Source: an uncultured Eubacteriales bacterium
Lineage (GTDB): Bacteria; Bacillota; Clostridia; Oscillospirales; Acutalibacteraceae
Length of the DNA: 64,000 bases
Direction of reading: 5' to 3'
NCBI GenBank assembly: GCA_934486615.1
Contig: CAKSQO010000008.1
Location: forward strand, 26,764 to 90,763
Positions 1-6,178 of the stretch are shown piece after piece. Under the pieces are notes generated by a model. It worked only from the letters and a program-made list of their open reading frames with translations. It did not search any database and was not told where the DNA came from. The translations under genes were made by a program, and so were the position numbers. Each line of letters starts with the position of its first letter. The first letter of the stretch is position 1.

Positions 1-258
1 GAACGTCAGATCGCACGAATAAAATCCGCGGTTAAGGTGCACAGGCTCTATGTCCATAAAGACGTTGCTTACCTGAGCCGACCTGCACCTCACGCTTGCC
101 GCGTTCTCAATAAGAGTCTGCCCTGCGGGCGCGAAGTAGACCCGCAGATCCTCGAGACAATCGCGGTCACAGCACGAATCGTACACTCTGCCGCCGTCGA
201 TGCACACGGCTTCTCTGAAGTCGCCCGAAGCGACCGCAGAACCTCTTTGTACCGCCAT
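1..258 (-). CDS. Conserved clostridial hypothetical protein (partial, 5' part)
   Basis: A minus-strand reading frame opens at ATG 256-258 behind a perfect AGGAGG ribosome site (267-272) and runs 86 codons off the left edge without a stop. The product begins MAVQRGSAVASGDFREAVCI and contains the phrases GRVYDSCCDRDCLEDLRVYF and VHLNRGFYSCDLTF. I recognise this pattern as a conserved family of unknown function that is widespread in Clostridia; it is rich in paired cysteines. The function is not known to me. A plus-strand frame over the same bases is its antisense shadow. The start and strand are well supported, the role is not. Confidence 0.75.
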   Translation of the reverse strand, partial: MAVQRGSAVASGDFREAVCIDGGRVYDSCCDRDCLEDLRVYFAPAGQTLIENAASVRCRSAQVSNVFMDIEPVHLNRGFYSCDLTF

Positions 259-285
259 AATATAAGCCTCCTATGTTTAGAATAT

Positions 286-303
286 GTGAAGGGATAACTT
301 CAC
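286..303. promoter_or_regulatory. 18-bp palindrome upstream of the left-edge gene
   Basis: GTGAAG and CTTCAC arms flank GGATAA, lying 28 bases upstream of the minus-strand start at 258. The position suits an operator or leader hairpin, but nothing else shows its role. Confidence 0.3.
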
Positions 304-370
304 TTTCATAGTATGACTTTCTGCGGCTTATGTGACCTTAAAAAGCGAATTTGTGCGTTAAATGCGGGGA

Positions 371-2791
371 TTACAGCTTTTCAAGCCTGGCGAAATTTGT
401 CATTATGCGTTTTGTACCCACGCGGTCGAACGCAATTTCGAGCATTGTGTCGTTGCCCATTTTGACGGCCGAGATAATCGTACCCTCGCCGAACGCTTTG
501 TGTCTGACGCGCTCGCCTATTGAATAGGCGACCTGCTCGGCAGCAGCGGCCGAAGCGGCGGCGCGTGAAGCATACTTGCTGCCTACGTTATTCTGCGGCT
601 TGCGCTCACCTTGAGCAGCGCGGCTCCGGCCGTAGCTTGAAGCGGTGCGCCCCGAGCAGCCGTTTGAGTCTGACGAGCCCCCGAACCCTCCGAAGCCCGC
701 GAAGCCGCCGGAGCGGAACTGTGCCTGCGTTTTCTCGGTCAGGTGCTCGGGAATCTCGGCGATAAAGCGCGACGGTCGCGGGCGCTCGGTGCGGCCGAAC
801 AGCATACGCGACGAAGCGTTGGTGATGTAAAGCTGCGTTTTCGCGCGCGTTATGCCGACGTAGGCCAGACGGCGCTCCTCCTCCATATCCTCAGGAGTGC
901 CGTAGACCGCCTGATTTCCCGGGAAAATCCCCTCCTCAACTCCGACCAGGAACACGCACGGGAACTCCAGTCCCTTTGCAGTGTGCATAGTCATCATCCA
1001 TATGCGGTCGGAATCGTTGTCGTCGCGGTCCATATCGGTTATCAGCGCAATTTCCTCGAGAAAACCCGCGAGGGTCGCGTTCTCGGTTTCGCTTTCGTAC
1101 TGGATAATCGAGGACGTAAACTCGTTTACGTTGTCGATCCTGTCCTTGCCCTCCTCGCCGAGCAGACAGAGCGAGTCGACATAGTGCGTTTTTTCAAGCA
1201 CTGCCTTGAACAGCTCGCTTATCGGCACCTCATCGGCCAGATCGGAAAACTCACTCATCATATCGGCAAACGCCTTGAGCTTTGCGCTTGCGCGCGACAA
1301 AGCGGCATACTGATTGGCGTTCTTCGCCGCTTCGAGCATCGAAATGCCGAGCTCGGCGGCGATTGCGGAAAGGTTTGCGACGGTCGTGTCCCCTATTCCG
1401 CGCTTCGGCTCGTTGATAATGCGGGCGAGTGCCACACCGTCGGAGGGATTGTTTATAAGGTTAAGATAAGCGATAACGTCGCGAATTTCCTTGCGGTCGA
1501 AGAACTTCAAGCCGCCCACAACGCGGTAGCTCAGCCCCGCGCGCATAAAGACATTCTCTATCGCGTTTGACTGCGCATTCATACGGTAAAGTATCGCGTG
1601 GTCGCTGAGCTTCATTCCCTTTTGCAGGTTGTCCTGAATACGGTCGGCGATGTAGCGCGCCTCGTCACCCTCGTCGGACGCGGTGTAGCAGATTATCCTG
1701 CCGCCGTCGGTGCGGTCGGTCCACAGATTCTTACCCTTGCGGCCCGTATTGTTGGCGATGACCGCGTTGGCCGCGTCAAGTATCACCTGCGTTGAACGGT
1801 AGTTCTGCTCAAGGCGAATGACCTTGGCGTCGCGGTACTCGTCCTCAAAGTGCAGAATGTTCTCGATAGTCGCGCCGCGGAAGCGGTATATACTCTGATC
1901 ATCATCGCCGACGACGCAGATGTTGCGGTGCTTTTCGGCAAGCAGCTTCGCAAAGCGGTACTGAGCAAAGTTCGTGTCCTGATACTCGTCTATCATTATG
2001 TATTTGAAGCGGTTCTGATAATAGTCGAGCACGTCTGGCTGCGTTTCAAACAGCTTGACGGTGTTGAAAATAAGGTCGTCGAAGTCCATTGCGTCGTATT
2101 CCTTCAGTTGCTTCTGATACGCGCAGTAGCAGTCGCTTATCATCTTGCGCCTGACGTCCGCCTGCGCGCCCTCGGCGTACTGCTCGGGAGTAATCAGTTC
2201 GTTTTTGGCGTGACTTATCTCGCCGAGAACAGACTTGACAGACAGAAATTTATCGTCGATGTTCAGCCGCTTCATCACGTCCTTGACGAGGCGCTTCTGG
2301 TCGTCGGCCGAATATATTGTAAAGCTCTGCGAGAAGCCGAGCCTGTCGGCGTTTCGGCGCAGTATGCGCGCGCAGGTCGAGTGGAACGTCGCCGCCCAGA
2401 CATCGCCTGCGTCCTCGCCGACGGAGGCGTCGAGTCTTTCTTTAAGCTCGCGCGCGGCCTTGTTGGTGAAGGTTATCGCCAGTATCTCCCACGGGCGCAC
2501 CCTGCCCACTCCGAGCCATTCGGGCGCGGGCAGGTTTTCATCAAGGCAGCGCCTGAGCTCGGAAACGTCCTCCTCGGTCGCGTACTCGTCGGAGTCAAGC
2601 TCGTAGGCGTGGCCGAAGCGTATCATATTGCTGATTCGGTTTATGAGCACCGTCGTCTTGCCGCTGCCCGCTCCCGCAAGAATGAGTACGGGCCCGTCAA
2701 CGGTGGTGACGGCTGAAAACTGCATATCGTTCATGCGCTTAAACTCGCGTTTTATCAGCTTTCGCCTGAGTTCAACAAATTCACTGTTCAT
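371..2791 (-). CDS. pcrA: ATP-dependent 3'-5' DNA helicase PcrA/UvrD
   Basis: Superfamily 1A helicase that unwinds DNA in repair and rolling-circle replication; cytoplasmic. All motifs are visible in order: Walker A AGAGSGKT (about residues 39-46), motif II DEYQDT, motif III GDDDQSIYRFRGA, motif IV QNYRS, motif V TMHTAKGLEFP and motif VI EERRLAYVGITRAK. A Gly/Ser/Ala-rich linker follows, then a PcrA-type C-terminal Tudor-like module (GERVRHKAFGEGTI). The 806 aa fit PcrA, which is usually 720-800 aa. I chose ATG 2791 because GGAG lies eight bases upstream; an in-frame start at 2800 has no ribosome site. The gene stands alone behind its own promoter, divergent from malQ. Confidence 0.96.
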   Translation of the reverse strand: MNSEFVELRRKLIKREFKRMNDMQFSAVTTVDGPVLILAGAGSGKTTVLINRISNMIRFGHAYELDSDEYATEEDVSELRRCLDENLPAPEWLGVGRVRPWEILAITFTNKAARELKERLDASVGEDAGDVWAATFHSTCARILRRNADRLGFSQSFTIYSADDQKRLVKDVMKRLNIDDKFLSVKSVLGEISHAKNELITPEQYAEGAQADVRRKMISDCYCAYQKQLKEYDAMDFDDLIFNTVKLFETQPDVLDYYQNRFKYIMIDEYQDTNFAQYRFAKLLAEKHRNICVVGDDDQSIYRFRGATIENILHFEDEYRDAKVIRLEQNYRSTQVILDAANAVIANNTGRKGKNLWTDRTDGGRIICYTASDEGDEARYIADRIQDNLQKGMKLSDHAILYRMNAQSNAIENVFMRAGLSYRVVGGLKFFDRKEIRDVIAYLNLINNPSDGVALARIINEPKRGIGDTTVANLSAIAAELGISMLEAAKNANQYAALSRASAKLKAFADMMSEFSDLADEVPISELFKAVLEKTHYVDSLCLLGEEGKDRIDNVNEFTSSIIQYESETENATLAGFLEEIALITDMDRDDNDSDRIWMMTMHTAKGLEFPCVFLVGVEEGIFPGNQAVYGTPEDMEEERRLAYVGITRAKTQLYITNASSRMLFGRTERPRPSRFIAEIPEHLTEKTQAQFRSGGFAGFGGFGGSSDSNGCSGRTASSYGRSRAAQGERKPQNNVGSKYASRAAASAAAAEQVAYSIGERVRHKAFGEGTIISAVKMGNDTMLEIAFDRVGTKRIMTNFARLEKL

Positions 2792-2840
2792 TATATGCAC
2801 TCCGAATTAATTGGATTTAATTTGTTTTGGTCGGACTTCA

Positions 2841-2869
2841 ATTATAGCGCAGTTTTCGTCTCAATTCAA
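2841..2869 (-). promoter_or_regulatory. pcrA promoter
   Basis: On the minus strand TTGAAT (2864-2869), a 17-bp spacer and TATAAT (2841-2846) form a near-consensus sigma-A-type promoter about 50 bases upstream of pcrA. Confidence 0.7.
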
Positions 2870-2900
2870 CATTAAACTTGTGTTTAATTTTTCAAATTCG

Positions 2901-2929
2901 TTGCTTTCGGGCACAAGATGTGCTATCAT
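2901..2929 (+). promoter_or_regulatory. malQ promoter
   Basis: TTGCTT (2901-2906), a 17-bp spacer and TATCAT (2924-2929) precede the malQ start by 27 bases. It lies back to back with the pcrA promoter. Confidence 0.6.
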
Positions 2930-2955
2930 TTTACGTATTAGGCGGTGAAAGATTA

Positions 2956-4416
2956 ATGAGAAAAAGCGGAATACTTATGCATATCACAAGCCTGCCCGGC
3001 AAATACGCCTGCGGCACCTTGGGCGATGAAGCGCGCGCGTTTGTCGACTTTTTAAGCGAAAGCGGAGTCGCCTGCTGGCAGGTGCTGCCGGTCAACCCAA
3101 CAGGCTTCGGCAACTCGCCGTATCAGTCGCCGTCGACATTCGCCGGCAATCCGTACTTTATCAGCCCCGAGCTGCTCTGTGCGGACGGACTGCTGCACGA
3201 AAGCGAGGCCGCTTTGCTTGAAAGTGACTGCCGGACGGTGGACTTTGAGCGGCTTGAGGAACACTCCGAGCGTCTGCTGCGCCTGGCGTTTTCGCGCTTT
3301 GAGCCTGATGAGGAGTACGACTGCTTCAAGCGCCGCCGCGCCGAATGGCTCGACGACTACAGCCTGTTTATGGCGATAAAGCGCACCGAGGGAGGAGCCT
3401 GCTGGCTCAACTGGAGCGAGGATATGAAGATGCACTCGTCCGCCGCACTCGCGGAATTTGAGCGCACTCACCGTGACGAGGTCGAATTTTGGAAGTTCGT
3501 ACAGTTTGAGTTTTTCACCCAGTGGGGCAAGCTGAAAAAGTACGCAAACTCCAAGGGCGTGGAGCTTATCGGCGACATTGCGATATACGTTTCGCTCGAC
3601 AGCAGCGACGTCTGGAGCGCGCCCGAGCTGTTCCGGCTTGATGAAGAGCACTCACCCGTCGCGGTCGCGGGCTGCCCGCCCGACTATTTCTCCGCCGACG
3701 GCCAGCTGTGGGGCAACCCGCTTTATGACTGGGACGAGATGAAAAAGCGCGGCTATGCATGGTGGATCGAGCGGCTGAAAGCCGCTTTAGAGCTGTTTGA
3801 CTGCACGAGGATTGACCACTTCCGCGGCTTTGCGGGCTACTGGTCGATACCCTACGGCGACAAGACCGCTGCGGGCGGTCACTGGGAGGCAGGCCCCGGC
3901 CGCGAGCTGTTTGACGCGCTGAACGCTGCGCTCGGCCGTCCCTCGATAATCGCGGAGGATTTGGGGCTGATTACAGACGACGTGCGCGAGCTGCTCAAAT
4001 ACACGGGCTTCCCGGGTATGAAGGTGCTCGAGTTCGCCTTTACCAAGGGGTACGAGAGCGACTATCTGCCGTTTAACCACGTCAAAAACTGCGTCTGCTA
4101 CACCGGCACACACGATAACGATACCCTTATCGGCTGGCTTGACGCAATGAACGAGGGCGACAAAGCCTACCTCTACCGCTTTACCCATACCGACAATGAC
4201 CGCGACTGCGCATCGGCCGTCATCGACCTTGCCTGGAGCAGCCGCGCGGAGCTTTGCGTCGTGCCGATGCAGGATCTGCTGATGCTCGACAGCCGTGCGC
4301 GTATGAATACACCGTCGACCTGCTCGGGCAACTGGCTGTGGAGGATGGATGAAAGCGCTGATTTGAAGTCCGCAGCCGCCGAGCTGCGCGTACGCAAAGA
4401 AACATTTTTCAGATAA
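2956..4416 (+). CDS. malQ: 4-alpha-glucanotransferase (amylomaltase)
   Basis: GH77 enzyme that transfers maltooligosaccharide units between alpha-1,4-glucans, releasing glucose; cytoplasmic, in maltodextrin and glycogen turnover. The protein opens MRKSGILMHITSLPG, the usual GH77 N terminus. It contains TRIDHFRGF with the catalytic-aspartate region, EDLGLITDDV with the general acid/base region, and THDNDT near the end. At 486 aa it matches the roughly 500-aa bacterial form. The open frame extends 26 codons further upstream, but those codons overlap the promoter, so ATG 2956 is preferred. No other glycogen gene is adjacent. Confidence 0.95.
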   Translation: MRKSGILMHITSLPGKYACGTLGDEARAFVDFLSESGVACWQVLPVNPTGFGNSPYQSPSTFAGNPYFISPELLCADGLLHESEAALLESDCRTVDFERLEEHSERLLRLAFSRFEPDEEYDCFKRRRAEWLDDYSLFMAIKRTEGGACWLNWSEDMKMHSSAALAEFERTHRDEVEFWKFVQFEFFTQWGKLKKYANSKGVELIGDIAIYVSLDSSDVWSAPELFRLDEEHSPVAVAGCPPDYFSADGQLWGNPLYDWDEMKKRGYAWWIERLKAALELFDCTRIDHFRGFAGYWSIPYGDKTAAGGHWEAGPGRELFDALNAALGRPSIIAEDLGLITDDVRELLKYTGFPGMKVLEFAFTKGYESDYLPFNHVKNCVCYTGTHDNDTLIGWLDAMNEGDKAYLYRFTHTDNDRDCASAVIDLAWSSRAELCVVPMQDLLMLDSRARMNTPSTCSGNWLWRMDESADLKSAAAELRVRKETFFR

Positions 4417-4431
4417 TTTGACGGATTTTAC

Positions 4432-4460
4432 TTTACAGTTTAATTTTCGGGTGGTATACT
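4432..4460 (+). promoter_or_regulatory. tRNA-Arg promoter
   Basis: TTTACA (4432-4437), a 17-bp spacer and TATACT (4455-4460) lie 20 bases upstream of the tRNA 5' end, as expected for a single tRNA transcript. Confidence 0.7.
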
Positions 4461-4480
4461 TAGTTTCGTGCCACCCATAT

Positions 4481-4557
4481 CCGCCCGTGGCGAAGCTGGA
4501 TATCGCAGCAGATTCCGATTCTGAAGGCCGGGGGTTCGAATCCCTCCGGGCGGGCCA
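4481..4557 (+). tRNA. tRNA-Arg (anticodon CCG)
   Basis: A full cloverleaf can be drawn. The acceptor stem is CCGCCCG/CGGGCGG (4481-4487 with 4547-4553), the D stem GCGA/TCGC, the anticodon loop TTCCGAT (4513-4519) and the T stem GGGGG/CCCTC with loop TTCGAAT. Discriminator G and encoded CCA (4555-4557) follow. The anticodon is CCG at 4515-4517, reading CGG arginine codons. The outermost anticodon-stem pair (27-43) is a G-A mismatch. Confidence 0.93.
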
Positions 4558-4558
4558 G

Positions 4559-4589
4559 AAAAAGACCAAGTCGATGACTTGGTCTTTTT
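4559..4589 (+). terminator. Terminator of tRNA-Arg
   Basis: Perfect stem GACCAAGTC/GACTTGGTC with a three-base loop, flanked by five A and five T, immediately behind the tRNA. Confidence 0.9.
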
Positions 4590-4594
4590 CAACT

Positions 4595-4802
4595 AAATCC
4601 GTCCTGACGGACGGGAGAAATCCACCTCAAGGCGGGTGAAATCGCTGACGCGGTGAAATCCGCCTCAAGGCGGGTGACGGATTTAATTTCACTTTCTGCA
4701 CCGGCAGAAAATTTCATAATTTGCAACACGAATTATTTCACCGTAAACGACAGCGAACGATTTCACTTGCCATTTCGGCGTCAGCAGAAAATTTCATAAT
4801 CA
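4595..4802. repeat. Hairpin repeat patch with GAAATC/ATTTCAC linkers
   Basis: Short GC-rich palindromes such as CCGCCTCAAGGCGG and CCGTCCTGACGGACGG are separated by GAAATC, ATTTCAC or AAATTTCAT. The segment around CCTCAAGGCGGGTGA occurs twice, as does CAGAAAATTTCATAAT. AAATCCGTC (4595-4603) and GACGGATTT (4676-4684) close the first half as an inverted repeat. No frame or gene is supported here. It resembles a non-autonomous intergenic repeat element placed just downstream of the tRNA. Confidence 0.6.
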
Positions 4803-4883
4803 AAAGATTTTCCTCCCACCGTCAAAAGCAGTTATTGACAAACACCTATCGGCGTAGTATTATTATCGAATTATCTTTTCCTT

Positions 4884-4978
4884 GTGAGGGAGTAGCGAGC
4901 GCGGGCATGCCGCGTAGCAAGTCAACATACTGATCAGCTTTTGATCTGGCTTGTTTCAAATCGCGAGACTCATGTATA
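4884..4978 (+). ncRNA. yybP-ykoY family (manganese) riboswitch
   Basis: The leader contains the hallmark AGGGAGTAGC (from 4887), then GTAGCAAGTCAACATACTG, and a closing GCGAGACTCATG (from 4962). GTGAG near 4884 pairs with CTCAT near 4968 as P1. This is the yybP-ykoY pattern, which binds Mn2+ and normally turns on manganese exporters of the MntP or P-type ATPase classes. It lies directly ahead of mntP, so ligand and gene agree. Confidence 0.8.
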
Positions 4979-5021
4979 ACCGCGCGCTGTACTTGTAGCC
5001 TTGCCTTATTCCCGCTTCTTT

Positions 5022-5068
5022 GACTCGGGTGCAGCTTTTTGCGGCTGTGCACGGGTCTTCTTTATTGT
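5022..5068 (+). promoter_or_regulatory. Candidate expression-platform hairpin of the mntP leader
   Basis: GACTCGGGTGCAGC and GCGGCTGTGCACGGGTC form an imperfect hairpin followed by a T-rich stretch (TCTTCTTTATTGTTT) just before the mntP ribosome site. It could be the terminator of the riboswitch. An antiterminator pairing has not been worked out. Confidence 0.45.
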
Positions 5069-5082
5069 TTGGAGGAGTAGAA

Positions 5083-5670
5083 ATGGATCAGAGCTTTATG
5101 TTTTTCTTTAACAGCGTGCTGCTCGGAGTGGGGCTTGCAATGGACGCGTTCTCCGTCTCGATGGCAAACGGCCTCAACGAGCCGAATATGAGCAAAGGCA
5201 AGATGTGCGGCATCGCGGGCGTTTTCGGCGCGTTTCAGGCGATTATGCCGATGACGGGCTGGATATGCGTTCACACGATAGTGCGGTATTTTACCGAATT
5301 TGAAAGATTTATTCCGTGGATCGCGCTTGTCCTCCTGCTCTACATCGGCGGAAAAATGCTCATTGAGGGTATTCGCAACAAGGATGAGTCCGGCGAAAAG
5401 CCCGGGCTCGGCTTCGGTGCGCTGCTCGTTCAGGGAATTGCAACCTCTATCGACGCGCTGAGCGTGGGCTTCACCATCGCCGACTACGGCTGGGTCATGG
5501 CGCTGACGGCCTCGCTCATCATCGCCGCGGTAACGTTTATTATATGTATGTCGGGGCTTGTCATCGGCAAAAAGTTCGGCACAAAGCTGTCGAACAAGGC
5601 TGACATTCTGGGCGGAATTATCCTCATCACCATCGGGCTTGAGATATTTCTGACGGGAATTATCGGTTAA
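5083..5670 (+). CDS. mntP: Manganese exporter MntP
   Basis: Six-helix membrane exporter that lowers cytoplasmic Mn2+. The signature GVGLAMDAFSVSMANGL (residues 14-30) carries the conserved aspartate. The repeat half around GIATSIDALSVGF carries the second, as expected for the two-fold MntP fold. Length 195 aa against about 190 for the family. ATG 5083 follows GGAGGAG (5071-5077); the frame stays open 21 codons upstream without a better site. The yybP-ykoY leader predicts induction by manganese. A hairpin terminator follows. Confidence 0.94.
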   Translation: MDQSFMFFFNSVLLGVGLAMDAFSVSMANGLNEPNMSKGKMCGIAGVFGAFQAIMPMTGWICVHTIVRYFTEFERFIPWIALVLLLYIGGKMLIEGIRNKDESGEKPGLGFGALLVQGIATSIDALSVGFTIADYGWVMALTASLIIAAVTFIICMSGLVIGKKFGTKLSNKADILGGIILITIGLEIFLTGIIG

Positions 5671-5696
5671 AGAATCTGTCAAATACTTCCCTTTTC

Positions 5697-5736
5697 GGCC
5701 GCGGTTTACGGACTTTACCGTGGTCGATATTTTTTG
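5697..5736 (+). terminator. Terminator of mntP
   Basis: GGCCGCGGT (5697-5705) pairs with ACCGTGGTC (5717-5725), nine pairs including two wobbles, followed by GATATTTTTT. Confidence 0.75.
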
Positions 5737-5748
5737 CAAAAGTTAGCC

Positions 5749-5794
5749 TTGACAAATACCCCCTGCAGGTATATATTATACCCATAAGGGGTAT
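5749..5794 (+). promoter_or_regulatory. csoR-copA promoter with two CsoR-type operators
   Basis: Consensus TTGACA (5749-5754), a 17-bp spacer and TATATT (5772-5777). Palindrome ATACC-N7-GGTAT (5756-5772) fills the spacer. A second palindrome ATACCC-N5-GGGTAT (5778-5794) starts right after the -10. Both match the TACCC..GGGTA style of known CsoR operators, so repression without copper would block polymerase directly. Confidence 0.8.
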
Positions 5795-5815
5795 TTGAAA
5801 GGAGCTGGACTTCCG

Positions 5816-6112
5816 ATGGAAAAATGCTGCTGCGATAAATCGACCGTCAGAACCGACGATCAAAAAAAGAAGCTTATCAACCGCTTAAAGCGCATAGAGG
5901 GGCAAATTCGCGGGCTTCAGACGATGATTGAAAACAACTCTTACTGCAACGACGTGCTCGTTCAGTCGGCCGCCGTCAATGCCGCCGTGAGCGCCTTTGA
6001 GCGAGAGTTGCTGTCGAGCCACATTCACACCTGCGTTGCGCGCGACATCAGAAACGGTAACGACGAGGTTATCGACGAGCTTGTGGCGACGCTGCAGAAA
6101 CTGATGAAATAA
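5816..6112 (+). CDS. csoR: Copper-sensing repressor CsoR
   Basis: All-helical CsoR/RcnR-family repressor that leaves DNA on binding Cu(I). The ligand set is present with family spacing: Cys44 (YCND), His69 (SHIH) and Cys73 (HTCV). The helix LINRLKRIEGQIRGL is the usual DNA-contact and tetramer helix. It also has an N-terminal triple-cysteine stretch (residues 4-6). ATG 5816 follows GAAAGGAG; an in-frame TTG at 5795 is less likely because it precedes that site. Product 98 aa. The two operators upstream imply autoregulation of csoR-copA-copZ. Confidence 0.92.
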   Translation: MEKCCCDKSTVRTDDQKKKLINRLKRIEGQIRGLQTMIENNSYCNDVLVQSAAVNAAVSAFERELLSSHIHTCVARDIRNGNDEVIDELVATLQKLMK

Positions 6113-6178
6113 TTCGAAAAAATCAGACAAACTGTATTCAGCAAATATAATGAAAGCGAGGTTGAAAGTAAGGTTAAA

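Noticed and set aside
743..1570. Plus-strand frames over the pcrA gene
   Set aside because: All helicase motifs lie on the minus strand; the plus frames have no ribosome sites or families.
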